A stretch of 64,000 bases of DNA from Amycolatopsis iheyensis (GCF_024703995.1 NZ_JAMXQV010000001.1:496001-560000), one strand, 5' to 3'; counted from the stretch's first letter, positions 26,948 to 36,048 are shown. Translations and numbers: made by a program. The notes: generated by a model from the sequence alone, not told the origin.

Positions 26948-28999
26948 TTACACCTGGGGTTCCAGCGCGACGTGCGGCAGCCGGCGGTCCAGCCACCGCG
27001 GCAGCCACCACGCCCGCGCGCCGAGCAGCCGCATGATCGCCGGGACGACCAGGCAGCGGATCACCAGCGCGTCCAGCAGCACCGCGACCGCCAGGCCCAG
27101 CCCGAACTGCGCGAGCATCCGCGACGGATCGAGGAGGAACGCGCCGAACACCAGCACCATGATCGCGCCGGCCGCGGTGATCACGCCGCCGGTCGAGGCG
27201 AGGCCTTCGCGCACCGCCAGCCGCGCGTCGCCGGTGCGCCGCCACTCCTCGTGCATCCGGGACACCAGGAACACCTCGTAGTCCATCGACAGCCCGAAGA
27301 CGATCGCGAAGATCATCACCGGCACGAACGCCTCGATCGGGCCGGGCTGCGCGCCGAACCAGCCGTCGCCGAACACCAGCGTCATGACGCCGAGCGAGGC
27401 GCCGATGCTCAGCAGGTTCAGCAGCGCCGCCTTCAGCGGGATGAGGATCGACCGGAACACGACCATCAGCAGCAGCGCCGACAAGCCGACGACGACCAGC
27501 ACGAACAGCGGCAGCCGGTCGGCGACGGCGCCGGCGAAGTCCGTGGCGGCCGCCACCGAGCCGCCGACGAGGTAGTGGCCGGGCAGCGTGGGCAGGACGT
27601 CGGTCCGCAGGCGCGTGACGAGGTCGGCGGTCGCGGTGTCCTGCGGCGACGTCGTCGGGAACGCGAGGACGGTCCGGCCCATCGGCGGCAACGCCTGCGC
27701 GATCCCGGGTGTCGACGCGAGCTTCTGCTGCAGCGCGCCGGGGTCGCCGTCTTCGGTGACGACCGCGAGCGGGCCGCTGAAGCCCGGCCCGAAGCCCTCG
27801 GCCAGCAGGTCGTACGCCTGCCGCGTCGTCGATCCCGCCGGGTCGGTGCCCGCGTCGGCGAACCCGAGCCGCAGGCCCGCGGCCGGCAGCGAGAGCCCGA
27901 TGAGGACGAGCAGCCCGATCGCGAGCGGAGCCGCGGGCCGCTTCTGGACGGCGTCGGCGAGGCGTCGCCACGCCTTGCCGTGCTCTCGCCGCGCGGCGTG
28001 CTTGCGGATCCCGCGTTCGAGCCGCCTGCCGAACAACGACAGCAGCGCGGGCAGGAGCGTCACCGAAGCCAGCATCGTCATCAGGACGGTGAGCGCGACC
28101 GCCACGGCCACCCCGCGCAACCCGCCGAGCCCGAGCGCCAGCAGGCCGAGCAGCGCGATGATCACCGTCGTGCCGGCGAACAGCACCGAGCGGCCGGCGG
28201 TGTCGAGGGCGCGCCGGGCGGCCGCGTCGCGGTCGTGGCCGGCGAGGATTTCGGTGCGGTAGCGGGAAAAGATCAGCAGGGCGTAGTCGACGCCGACGCC
28301 GAACCCGACCAGCATCATCAGCGGCGAGGTGTAGCTGGCGATGTCGACGTAGTGCGAGACGACCGTGATCACGCCGAGCGTGCTGCCCACCGCGAACACC
28401 GCGGTGATCACCGGCAGCCCGGCCGCGAGCAGCGAGCGGAACAGGAACACGAGGATGACCAGCGCGGCCAGCAGCCCGACGCCTTCCGCGGGCCCGCCGC
28501 CCCCGGAAATCCGTTCGACCGGAGCCCCGGCGAGCGCCACTTCGACCGGACCTGCCGGCTTCGCGGCGTCGGCGAACTTCACGATGTCGTCGTACGGGAG
28601 GTCGGTCGAGGCCGCGTCGAAGGTGACGGTGGCGTAGCCGATCCGGCCGTCAAACGACAGCGTCGGCTCGGTCACCGACCGCACGTGCGGCTGCAATCGG
28701 ACATTTCCCAGGATGTTTTCGACCGCGGCGCGCTGCGTGGGGAGCCCGCCGTCGGCCTTCAGCACGATCTGCGCGCTCGCGCCGGACTGCGCGGTGCCCG
28801 CCAGCAGATCGACGACCTGCTGGGATTCGGTGCCGGGCAGCGAGTTGTCGTCGTGGAACGCGTCGCCGGTGAGGCGGGCGGTGAACGTGACGCCGATGAG
28901 GACCAGGGCCCAGAGCGCGACGGCTAGCCAGCGGTGGCGTTGCGCCCACCAGGCCAGTCTCGCCAGGCTTCCCCCGGTGGGGCGAGTGATGGTGTCCAT
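26948..28999 (-). CDS. MMPL-family (RND) transporter
   Basis: 683 residues, inner-membrane proton-driven RND exporter of the MMPL group, which moves lipids or hydrophobic drugs. Two repeats each have one helix, an outside domain, then five helices: first WLAVALWALVLIGVTFTA, then LLAALVILVFLFRSLLAAG, and later ADRLPLFVLVVVGLSALLLMVVF. Conserved GVDYALLIFSRYRTE and GLSMDYEVFLVSRMHEE carry the proton-relay Asp-Tyr pairs. I use the ATG at 28999; a TTG at 29008 is also open and no ribosome site decides. Third gene after a histidine kinase and response regulator on the same strand, so probably their target. Confidence 0.88.
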   Translation of the reverse strand: MDTITRPTGGSLARLAWWAQRHRWLAVALWALVLIGVTFTARLTGDAFHDDNSLPGTESQQVVDLLAGTAQSGASAQIVLKADGGLPTQRAAVENILGNVRLQPHVRSVTEPTLSFDGRIGYATVTFDAASTDLPYDDIVKFADAAKPAGPVEVALAGAPVERISGGGGPAEGVGLLAALVILVFLFRSLLAAGLPVITAVFAVGSTLGVITVVSHYVDIASYTSPLMMLVGFGVGVDYALLIFSRYRTEILAGHDRDAAARRALDTAGRSVLFAGTTVIIALLGLLALGLGGLRGVAVAVALTVLMTMLASVTLLPALLSLFGRRLERGIRKHAARREHGKAWRRLADAVQKRPAAPLAIGLLVLIGLSLPAAGLRLGFADAGTDPAGSTTRQAYDLLAEGFGPGFSGPLAVVTEDGDPGALQQKLASTPGIAQALPPMGRTVLAFPTTSPQDTATADLVTRLRTDVLPTLPGHYLVGGSVAAATDFAGAVADRLPLFVLVVVGLSALLLMVVFRSILIPLKAALLNLLSIGASLGVMTLVFGDGWFGAQPGPIEAFVPVMIFAIVFGLSMDYEVFLVSRMHEEWRRTGDARLAVREGLASTGGVITAAGAIMVLVFGAFLLDPSRMLAQFGLGLAVAVLLDALVIRCLVVPAIMRLLGARAWWLPRWLDRRLPHVALEPQV

Positions 29000-29112
29000 G
29001 GGGGACAAGGATTCGCGGCGAGGGCACTACCGCGCGTCGCGCGGCGGAGGACACTTGCCGTGCTCCCGGCGTTGTCCCCTAAGGCGTTTCCCGTACTGCC
29101 GGGGGAGTACGG

Positions 29113-29778
29113 CTAGGGGGTCAGCCAGCGCGGCGTGACCGCGCCGGACTCGTAAGCGAGCACGACGAGCTGGGCGCGGTCACGCACGCCGGTCTTGGTC
29201 ATGATGCGGCTGACGTGCGTTTTCGCCGTCGCCGGGCTGAGGGTGAGCTCCCGCGCGATCTCGTCGTTCGACAGGCCCGCCGCGACCAGGGACAGCACCT
29301 CGCGTTCGCGGTCGGTGAGCCGGTCGAGCGCCGCCGGCGGCGACGGCCGGGTGACCCGCGCGGCGAACTCCGAGATCAGCCGCCGCGTGATCGACGGCGC
29401 GAGCAGTGCGTCGCCACGGTATACAACGCGTACGGCGTGGATCAGTTCTTCGGGCTCGGTGTTCTTGACCAGGAACCCGCTGGCGCCCGCGCGCAGCGCG
29501 CCGTAGACGTCCTCGTCCAGGTCGAACGTCGTGAGGATGACGACCTTGGTGCGCACGCCCGGGTCTTCGAGGAGGTGCCGGGTGGCGGCGAGGCCGTCGA
29601 GCACCGGCATCCGGATGTCCATCAGCACGACGTCCGGCCGGTGCTCGTGCGCGGCCTGCAGCGCCTCGCGCCCGTCAGCGGCCTCGGCGACGACCGTGAT
29701 GTCCTCCTCGCCGTCCAAAATGGACCGGAAGCCGGCGCGGACCAGCCGCTGGTCGTCGACGAGCAGGACCCGGATCAT
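29113..29778 (-). CDS. NarL/LuxR-type response regulator
   Basis: 221 residues. The receiver domain (VLLVDDQRLVRAGF; phospho-acceptor Asp in VVLMDIRMP; Lys in FLVKNT) is followed by a LuxR helix-turn-helix (LTDREREVLSLVAAGLSNDEIARELTLSPATAKTHV). It starts 7 nt after the kinase stop and precedes the MMPL gene by about 110 bp, so it probably controls that exporter. It contains the word GTATACAA at 29419, spelled in codons for Val-Val-Tyr. Confidence 0.92.
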   Translation of the reverse strand: MIRVLLVDDQRLVRAGFRSILDGEEDITVVAEAADGREALQAAHEHRPDVVLMDIRMPVLDGLAATRHLLEDPGVRTKVVILTTFDLDEDVYGALRAGASGFLVKNTEPEELIHAVRVVYRGDALLAPSITRRLISEFAARVTRPSPPAALDRLTDREREVLSLVAAGLSNDEIARELTLSPATAKTHVSRIMTKTGVRDRAQLVVLAYESGAVTPRWLTP

Positions 29779-29785
29779 CGGCTCA

Positions 29786-30841
29786 TCATCGCACCGGCAG
29801 CCGCGCGCGCACGCGGAAGCCGCCGTTTTCCAGCGGCGACGCGGTCACCTCGCCGCCGAGCGCCCGCGCGCGTTCGGCCATGCCGCGGATGCCGTTGCCC
29901 TGCGGGGCGTCGCCACCGCGGCCGTCGTCGTCGACCTGCACGGACAGTTCGTCGGCGCGGTAGCCGAGCCGGACGACGACGGTCTTCGCGGCCGCGTGCT
30001 TCGCGACGTTCGTCAGTGCCTCCTGGACCACCCGGAAGGCGGCGTGCTCGACGTCCGGCGGCAGCTCCCGCGCGACGCCGTCGATCTCGGTGCGCACGGT
30101 GAGCCCGGACGCGCCCACCGACTCGGCCAGCTCGGCCACCCGCGACAGGCCCGGCTCGGTCTGGCGGAGCATGCCGAGTGTCGCGCGCAGCTCTTGGAGC
30201 GCGGTCTTGCTGGCGTCCTTGATGGCGCCGAGGGCTTCCTCGGCCTGCCCGGGATCACGCCGGTGCAGCGCGGCGCCGGCCTGGACGTTGATCAGCGCCA
30301 GGTGGTGCCCGAGCGCGTCGTGCAGCTCGCGGGCGATGCGCAGGCGTTCGTCGGTGGCGCGCGCCCGCGCCTCGGCCTCCTTGGTGCGCTCGGCCTCGGC
30401 GCGGTAGTGCGCGACGGCGCCCCCGGCGACGAGCGCGACGAACCAGCCGGTCATCAGGAAGAACGCGAAGTTGTCGACGTGCCGCCCGCTCCGCGAGCTG
30501 ATTTCTCCGACGGCAACCCCGGCCATCGCGGCGACGACGAGCAGCGCGGCACCCCGGATCCGCCCCGCCGCCGCGGCTGTATACAACGCATACGCGAAGG
30601 CGAGCAGGACGAGCCCGTCGGGATCGGTGAGCGGGTAGTAGAGGGCGCAGCAGGCCAGCGTGAACCCGGCGACGCTCAGCGGGTACCGCCGCCGGAAGAA
30701 GATCGCGGCACACGCGAGAACGGTCAGCACCCACCCGGCGACGGCGTGGTGCGGAGGCTTGGCCCCGTCGTTGAGCACGGCGAACAACGACCCGACGAGC
30801 ACCGCGACGGTGACCGCGGACTCGGGTAGGTAACGCCGCAT
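29786..30841 (-). CDS. Sensor histidine kinase (HisKA_3 type)
   Basis: 351 residues from ATG 30841. Four or more hydrophobic segments at the N-terminus (VTVAVLVGSLFAVL, VAGWVLTVLACAAIFF, GLVLLAFAYALYTAAAA, FFLMTGWFVALVAGG) form a membrane sensor. The phospho-acceptor His lies in IARELHDALGHHLALI, and the ATPase domain has EALTNVAKHA (N box) and DDGRGG (G1). Length and layout are those of kinases paired with NarL-type regulators. The frame can be extended upstream, but that extension overlaps the divergent lipoprotein gene and is not real. One GTATACAA copy at 30579 is read here as Leu-Tyr-Thr. Confidence 0.92.
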   Translation of the reverse strand: MRRYLPESAVTVAVLVGSLFAVLNDGAKPPHHAVAGWVLTVLACAAIFFRRRYPLSVAGFTLACCALYYPLTDPDGLVLLAFAYALYTAAAAGRIRGAALLVVAAMAGVAVGEISSRSGRHVDNFAFFLMTGWFVALVAGGAVAHYRAEAERTKEAEARARATDERLRIARELHDALGHHLALINVQAGAALHRRDPGQAEEALGAIKDASKTALQELRATLGMLRQTEPGLSRVAELAESVGASGLTVRTEIDGVARELPPDVEHAAFRVVQEALTNVAKHAAAKTVVVRLGYRADELSVQVDDDGRGGDAPQGNGIRGMAERARALGGEVTASPLENGGFRVRARLPVR

Positions 30842-30922
30842 ACGTCCGAGTCTAAGTGGCGTAACAAACGCTTCCGGGCCAGCGACTACGGCGGCATTGA
30901 TTCGTGTTGCTAAGGAGTTCTC

Positions 30923-31390
30923 GTGAGCAAGAAACTGGGGTGGATCCTGGCCGCGGGCCTGCTGGTCGCGGGCTGCGGCGTCGGCACGGTGCCGTCGAAG
31001 GCGCCGGGCAATGTCGGGGTTCTGGATGCACCGTCGACTTCGTATACAACGCCCACTTCTACAACGCCCACCTCGGCCGCCCCGGTCACGACCGAAGCAC
31101 CTGTCACCACTTCCGAAGCGCCGGTCACCTCGACGCAGGCGCAGGCCGTCGCACCGAAGACGACCGCGGTCGCCAAGCCGAAGGCCGCGCCGAAGACCAC
31201 TGCGCAGGCCGCGCCGAAGCCCGCGACGTGCGGCGGCGACTACTACGTCAACTCGAGCGGCAACTGCGTCCACCGGCCCAGCGACAACCCGGCCGGCGCC
31301 ACCGCGCAGTGCAAGGACGGCACCTACAGCTACAGCCAGCACCGCTCGGGCACCTGCTCCGGCCACGGCGGGGTCCGCACCTGGTTGTGA
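30923..31390 (+). CDS. Secreted lipoprotein with C-terminal DUF3761 domain
   Basis: 155 residues. The N-terminus has a lipobox, LLVAGC, so it is probably a membrane-anchored lipoprotein. A Thr/Pro/Ala-rich linker of about 75 residues follows, then a Cys-rich C-terminal domain (CKDGTYSYSQHRSGTCSGHGG) matching DUF3761, with the Ser-x-His...Cys-Ser-x-His-Gly-Gly signature. GTG start with AAGGAG upstream. It is divergent from the histidine kinase; the 81-bp gap may hold both promoters, so it could be a target or a sensor of the two-component system. GTATACAA at 31042 is read as Ser-Tyr-Thr-Thr. Confidence 0.8.
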   Translation: MSKKLGWILAAGLLVAGCGVGTVPSKAPGNVGVLDAPSTSYTTPTSTTPTSAAPVTTEAPVTTSEAPVTSTQAQAVAPKTTAVAKPKAAPKTTAQAAPKPATCGGDYYVNSSGNCVHRPSDNPAGATAQCKDGTYSYSQHRSGTCSGHGGVRTWL

Positions 31391-31460
31391 CGAATCCCCG
31401 ATCGGTCGGAAACCCGCCATCCCGTAGGTACAGTGCATGAAGTTGCATGATGCGTACTAA

Positions 31461-31486
31461 TTTCACACTGCACTGATTTCACACTG
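31461..31486 (+). promoter_or_regulatory. Direct repeats in the MFS gene promoter
   Basis: TTTCACACTG occurs at 31461-31470 and 31477-31486 (16-bp period), just upstream of the GTG start. TGCATGA is also repeated immediately before (about 31434 and 31444), and TACTAA at 31455-31460 could be a -10. Probably operator sites for an unidentified regulator. Confidence 0.5.
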
Positions 31487-31491
31487 GGGGT

Positions 31492-32907
31492 GTGCTGGTG
31501 TCCGGTCCCGGGCGGTCCGCGCGGGCGATCGTCGTGGTGCTCGCGGCGTGTGGGCTCGTCGCTTCGTTCATGCAGACGCTGGTCGTGCCGCTGATCCCGG
31601 TGTTCCCGCGGCTGCTGAACGCTTCGCCGGCCGACGCGTCGTGGGTGGTCACCGTGACGCTGCTGGCCGCGTCGGTCATCACGCCGGTCAGCGGGCGGCT
31701 CGGTGACCTCTACGGCAAACGGCGGATGATCCTCGTCAGCCTCGCGCTGCTCATCGCCGGTTCCGTCGTGTCCGCGACGTCGAGCGAGCTGGCGCTGCAC
31801 ATCCTCGGCCGCGGCCTGCAGGGCTGCGCGATGGGCGTCATCCCGCTCGGCATCAGCATCATGCGCGACGAGCTGCCGCCCGAACGCGTCGGCGGCGCGA
31901 TCTCGCTGATGAGCGCGACGCTCGGCGTCGGCGGCGCGATCGGGCTGCCGGTCGCGGCCGTCGTCGCGGAGAACGCCGACTGGCACGTCCTCTTCTGGAT
32001 GGCCGCCGGCCTCGGGCTCGTCTTCGTGCTGCTGATCGCCAAGTTCGTGCCCGAGTCGCCGGTGCGCACGCCCGCGCCGTTCGACTACTTCGGCGCGTTC
32101 GGGCTGGCCGCCGGGCTGCTCTGCCTGCTGCTGCCGGTGGTCAAGGGCGCGACGTGGGGCTGGACCAGCGCGCCGACGCTCGGGCTCGCCGCGGCGGCCG
32201 TCGTCATCCTGCTCGGCTGGGGCGCCTACCAGCTGCGGCGCCGCGACCCGCTGGTCGACCTGCGGGTGTCGTCGCGCCGGCCGGTGCTGTTCACGAACCT
32301 CGCGTCGATCATGGTCGGGTTCTCGATGTACGCGATGGCGTTGTCGTTCCCGCAGCTGCTGCAGGCGTCGGCGTCGACCGGGTACGGGCTCGGCCAGACC
32401 ATGGTGGAGTCCGGGCTGTCCCTCGCGCCGAACGGCCTCGTGATGATGCTGCTCTCGCCGGTGTCGGCGCGCCTCATCACCCGGCTCGGCCCGCGCCCGA
32501 CGCTGATGAGCGGCGCGCTGGTGATCGCCGTCGGGTACGTGTTCGCGATCGTGCTGATGGACAACGCGTTCGAGCTCATCACGGCGTCGGTCATCATCGG
32601 CGCCGGTGTCGGCATCGCCTACGCGGCGATGCCCGCGCTGATCATGGGCTCGGTGCCGGTCACCGAAACCGCGTCCGCGAACGGCCTGAACTCCCTCATG
32701 CGCTCGGTCGGCACGGCGATTTCGAGCGCGGTGATGGCGGCGATGCTGGCCCAGCTGACGATCACCGTCGGCGGGCTGTCGGTGCCGTCCTTGTTCGGCT
32801 TCCGCGCGACGTTCGCGGTCGCGGCGCTCGCCGCGCTGACGGGCGTGCTGCTGGCGGCGCTGGTCCCGAAGACGAAGGTGGCGCCCGAGCTGGTGGGTGT
32901 CGGCTAG
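31492..32907 (+). CDS. MFS transporter, DHA2 (14-TM) drug exporter type
   Basis: 471 residues with about 14 hydrophobic helices. Motif A appears as GRLGDLYGKRRMILVSL, and motif C-like glycines occur in the fifth helix (ISLMSATLGVGGAIGLPVAA), as in proton-antiport drug exporters. GTG start after GGGGG; a second GTG two codons on is equally possible. The stop overlaps the stop of the converging methyltransferase by 3 nt. The AT-rich promoter with two sets of direct repeats suggests tight regulation. Confidence 0.9.
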   Translation: MLVSGPGRSARAIVVVLAACGLVASFMQTLVVPLIPVFPRLLNASPADASWVVTVTLLAASVITPVSGRLGDLYGKRRMILVSLALLIAGSVVSATSSELALHILGRGLQGCAMGVIPLGISIMRDELPPERVGGAISLMSATLGVGGAIGLPVAAVVAENADWHVLFWMAAGLGLVFVLLIAKFVPESPVRTPAPFDYFGAFGLAAGLLCLLLPVVKGATWGWTSAPTLGLAAAAVVILLGWGAYQLRRRDPLVDLRVSSRRPVLFTNLASIMVGFSMYAMALSFPQLLQASASTGYGLGQTMVESGLSLAPNGLVMMLLSPVSARLITRLGPRPTLMSGALVIAVGYVFAIVLMDNAFELITASVIIGAGVGIAYAAMPALIMGSVPVTETASANGLNSLMRSVGTAISSAVMAAMLAQLTITVGGLSVPSLFGFRATFAVAALAALTGVLLAALVPKTKVAPELVGVG

Positions 32908-33710
32908 TTCTTGCGCGCCACCAGCGCGAGCCCGCCGCACTCCGCCGGGTTCGCCGGCACGTCCGCGGGGTCGTCGGGCCGCCACTGCGGGATGAACACG
33001 ACGCCCGGGTCGAGGATCTCGAAGCCGTCGACGAGCGCGCGCAGCTCGTCCGCGGTGCGCGGCGTCACGGGGTTCGCGCTCTTCTGGTACATCGCGACCG
33101 CGCGGGCGGTGCCGTCGCTCTGCTGCTCCGGCGTCGCCGACGACAGCGCGAGGAAGCTGCCGGGCGCGAGCGCGTCGCGGTAGGCGGCGACCAGCCGGGC
33201 CGGGTCGCGCTCGTCCGGGATGAAGTGCACGAACAACGCCATCACGACCATCACCGGCTGGTCCAGGTCCAGCATCGTCTCGGTGGTGTCGTGCTCGAGG
33301 ACGTCGTCCGGGAACTCGGCGTCGGCGTGCACCATCGCCGCGTTTTCGTTGTCCTCCAGCACGATCTCGCTGTGTGCCACCGCGACGGGCTCGTTGTCGA
33401 CGTACACGACCCGCGCGGTCGGGTCGATCGCCTGCGCGACCTCGTGGACGTGCCCGACGGTCGGCATGCCCGAGCCGATGTCGAGGAACTGCCGGATGCC
33501 GTGGTCCATCCCGAACCGGATCGCCCGGCGCAGCCACTGGCGGTTGAGCTGCGCGCGTTCGCGGGCGTTCGGCTGCGCGGCGAGCACCTGCTCGGCGAAC
33601 ATCCGGTCCACGGCGTAGTTGAGCTCGCCGCCGAGGATGTAGTCGTACACCCGCGCGGGGTTGGGCTTGTCGAGGTCGATGCCCCGCCGCGCGTACTCGT
33701 CTTCGCTCAT
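32904..33710 (-). CDS. SAM-dependent methyltransferase, DUF574 family (copy 3)
   Basis: 268 residues of the actinobacterial DUF574 methyltransferases. SAM-binding motif FLDIGSGMPTVGHVHEVAQAI, then RVVYVDNEPVAVAHSEIVL as motif II; DLDQPVMVVMALFVHFIPD follows. Substrate unknown. Last gene of a four-gene operon; its ATG overlaps the stop of the phosphatase gene (ATGA). It differs from copies 1 and 2 in lacking the GTATACAA word at the equivalent VVYVDNEP codons. Confidence 0.85.
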   Translation of the reverse strand: MSEDEYARRGIDLDKPNPARVYDYILGGELNYAVDRMFAEQVLAAQPNARERAQLNRQWLRRAIRFGMDHGIRQFLDIGSGMPTVGHVHEVAQAIDPTARVVYVDNEPVAVAHSEIVLEDNENAAMVHADAEFPDDVLEHDTTETMLDLDQPVMVVMALFVHFIPDERDPARLVAAYRDALAPGSFLALSSATPEQQSDGTARAVAMYQKSANPVTPRTADELRALVDGFEILDPGVVFIPQWRPDDPADVPANPAECGGLALVARKN

Positions 33711-34396
33711 CCGCCGCTCCCGGAGTCAGGTCTGCCGCGAGAATAGCCGGACACCCAGGGCAGCGGCGTCGTCACCAGATGATCGACGTCGTTCAGCGTG
33801 TGCAGCGTGCGGTTGTGGAAGCGGTCGTCCTCGCCCAGCACCGTGATGCCCCCGGCGCTCGAGCGGAACGCGGCGTGCGCGCACGCCGCGACGGGCAGGC
33901 CGAGCCACGCCGCGACGACCCAGCTCAGCGAGCCGCCGTGGGTGACGATCACCTGGTGCTCGGCGGTCCCGGCCCGGACGCGGTCCATGCCGCGGTACAC
34001 GCGCGTCACCCACTCGAGCTTGGTCTCGGCGCCCTCGATCCCCTCGTCGTGGTCGAGCCGCTCGCCCGTGGCCGGCGGCGGGACGAACCGCTCGTCGAGC
34101 CAGGACTGCGGTAGTCCGCCCGCGATGCCGTAGGACTTCTCCCGCAGTTCGGGCAGGAGCACGGCGTCGACCCCGAAGACGCTCGCGATCGGCGAAGCGG
34201 TCTCGACCGTGCGCCGGAGGTCGGAGCTGTACAGCTCGACGCGCGCCGCGGGCGGGATCAGCTCCCGCAGCCGCTCCGCGATCGCCTGCGCGTCGACCCG
34301 GCCACGCGTGGTCAACGCCGAGTCGAACCACCCGCCGACCCGGCGCTCGACGTGGTGCGTGGCCTCCGGATGAGCGACGACGTACACCCAGCGCAT
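33707..34396 (-). CDS. Histidine phosphatase family protein
   Basis: 229 residues of the phosphoglycerate mutase-like phosphatase clan. It starts at MRWVYVVAHPEATHH, where HPEATH replaces the canonical RHGET of the first motif. LYSSDLRRTVETASPIA and VIVTHGGSLSWVVAAWLG supply the second Arg and second His. The change from Arg-His-Gly to Ala-His-Pro removes the usual Arg next to the nucleophile His, so activity may be altered. The ATG lies 2 nt after the stop of methyltransferase copy 2, and the stop overlaps the start of copy 3. Confidence 0.8.
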   Translation of the reverse strand: MRWVYVVAHPEATHHVERRVGGWFDSALTTRGRVDAQAIAERLRELIPPAARVELYSSDLRRTVETASPIASVFGVDAVLLPELREKSYGIAGGLPQSWLDERFVPPPATGERLDHDEGIEGAETKLEWVTRVYRGMDRVRAGTAEHQVIVTHGGSLSWVVAAWLGLPVAACAHAAFRSSAGGITVLGEDDRFHNRTLHTLNDVDHLVTTPLPWVSGYSRGRPDSGSGG

Positions 34397-34398
34397 CG

Positions 34399-35202
34399 CT
34401 AGACCTTCCGCGCCACCAGCGCCAGCTGGCTCGCCAGCTCCGGGTGCGCACCCACTTCGGCCGGGTCGTCCGGCCGCCACTGCGGGGTGAAGACGATCCC
34501 CGGCGGCACCAGCTCGAAGCCGTCCAGCAGGGCCGCCAGCTCCGCCTTCGACCGCGCCACGACCTCGGTCCCGCTCTTCTGGTACATCTCCGCCGCGCGG
34601 CGGACCTCCTCGCCCTGCCCCTCGAACGTGCCCGACGACAGCGCCAGGTAGCTGCCCGGCGCGAGCACGTCCCGGTAGGCCGCGACCAGGCCGGCGGGGT
34701 CGCGCGAGTCCGGGACGAAGTGGATGAACGCGGCCATGATCACCATCAGCGGCCGGTCGAAGTCCAGCAGCCGCTCGGTCGTCGGGTGTTCGAGCACGTC
34801 CGCGGGGATCTCGGCGTCGGCCTGGACCATCTCGGCGTTGTCGTTGCCCTTCAGCACGATCTCGCTGTGCGCGACCGCGACGGGTTCGTTGTCGACGTAT
34901 ACAACGTGTGCAGTGGCGTCAATGGCTTGGACGACCTCGTGCACGTGCCCGACCGTCGGCATCCCGGAGCCGATGTCGAGGAACTGGCGGATTCCCTGCT
35001 CGGCGCCGAAGCGCACGGCCCGGCGCAGCCAGCGCCGGTTCAGCAGCGCCAGGTCGCGCGACTCCGGCCGCACGGCCAGGATCTGTTCGGCGAACATCCG
35101 GTCGATGGCGTAGTTCAGCTTGCCGCCGATCAGGTAGTCGTAGACGCGCGCCGCATTCGGCTTGTCGAAGTCGATCCCGCGCGGCGCGTGCTCGTCGGTC
35201 AT
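34399..35202 (-). CDS. SAM-dependent methyltransferase, DUF574 family (copy 2)
   Basis: 267 residues from the ATG overlapping the stop of copy 1. FLDIGSGMPTVGHVHEVVQAI is the SAM loop; HVVYVDNEPVAVAHSEIVL and LMVIMAAFIHFVPDSRDPAGL match the family. A longer frame upstream is only the shadow of copy 1. Copies 1-3 differ through their length but share the C-terminal ending LALVARK. The GTATACAA word sits at 34897. Confidence 0.85.
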   Translation of the reverse strand: MTDEHAPRGIDFDKPNAARVYDYLIGGKLNYAIDRMFAEQILAVRPESRDLALLNRRWLRRAVRFGAEQGIRQFLDIGSGMPTVGHVHEVVQAIDATAHVVYVDNEPVAVAHSEIVLKGNDNAEMVQADAEIPADVLEHPTTERLLDFDRPLMVIMAAFIHFVPDSRDPAGLVAAYRDVLAPGSYLALSSGTFEGQGEEVRRAAEMYQKSGTEVVARSKAELAALLDGFELVPPGIVFTPQWRPDDPAEVGAHPELASQLALVARKV

Positions 35203-36005
35203 CCGCGCTCCTTGCGCGCCACCAGCGCCAGCCCGCCCGACAGCTCCGGCGGGTCCTCGAGCGGCTCGTCCGGACGCCACTCGGGTGTGAACACCACTCC
35301 CGGCGGCAGGATCTCGAAACCCTTCACCAGCGCCCGCAGCTCGTCGGGTGACCGCAGGGTCAGGGGCGTGCCGCTCTTCTCGTACAGCGAAACCGAACGC
35401 TGCGACTCCTCGCCCTGGCCTTCCCACGTGCCCGACGACAGCGCGAGGTAGCTGCCCGGCGCGAGGACGTCGCGGTAGGCGCCGATCAGGCCGGCCGGGT
35501 CCCGTGAATCCGGGATGAAGTGCACGAACGCCGCCATGATCACCATCACCGGCTCGCTGAAGTCCAGCATCGCCCGGGTGGTCGGGTGCTCCAGCACCTC
35601 GTCCGGATACTCGGCGTCGGCCTGCACCATCGCCGCGTTGTCGTTGTCCTCCAGCACGATCTCGCTGTGCGCGACCGCGATCGGTTCGTTGTCGACGTAT
35701 ACAACGTGTGCAGTGGCGTCGACGGCCTGGACGACCTCGTGCACGTGCCCGACCGTCGGCATCCCGGAGCCGATGTCGAGGAACTGCCGGACGCCCTGCT
35801 CCGCGGCGAACTTCGCCGCGCGGCGCAACCACGCCCGGTTGACCAGCGCCATGTGCCGCGCGTTCGGCAGCACCCCCAGGATCCGGTCGGCGAACATCCG
35901 GTCGACGGCGTAGTTCAGCTCGCCGCCGATCATGTAGTCGTACACGCGCGCCGCGTTCGGTCTCTCGAGGTCGATGCCCCGCTTCGCGTGTTCGTCTTCG
36001 CTCAT
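35199..36005 (-). CDS. SAM-dependent methyltransferase, DUF574 family (copy 1)
   Basis: 268 residues, first gene of the methyltransferase-phosphatase operon. It has the SAM loop FLDIGSGMPTVGHVHEVVQAV and MVIMAAFVHFIPDSRDPAGL. Copies 1 and 2 are closest to each other and carry GTATACAA at the same codon position (35697 here), so they look like a recent tandem duplication. Three adjacent methyltransferases of one family suggest a set of related substrates, none of which is known. All four genes overlap or nearly touch. Confidence 0.85.
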   Translation of the reverse strand: MSEDEHAKRGIDLERPNAARVYDYMIGGELNYAVDRMFADRILGVLPNARHMALVNRAWLRRAAKFAAEQGVRQFLDIGSGMPTVGHVHEVVQAVDATAHVVYVDNEPIAVAHSEIVLEDNDNAAMVQADAEYPDEVLEHPTTRAMLDFSEPVMVIMAAFVHFIPDSRDPAGLIGAYRDVLAPGSYLALSSGTWEGQGEESQRSVSLYEKSGTPLTLRSPDELRALVKGFEILPPGVVFTPEWRPDEPLEDPPELSGGLALVARKERG

Positions 36006-36048
36006 CCGCCGCTCCCGGGTCGAGGGTGTGCGGGGAGAATAGTCCGAT

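Noticed and set aside
31060..31260. Thr/Pro/Ala repeats in the lipoprotein as a CRISPR-like or tandem repeat
   Set aside because: They are low-complexity codons of a cell-wall linker, not regular DNA repeats.
30842..31438. N-terminal extension of the histidine kinase frame
   Set aside because: Gly/Arg repeats from antisense to the lipoprotein gene; the kinase starts naturally at 30841.
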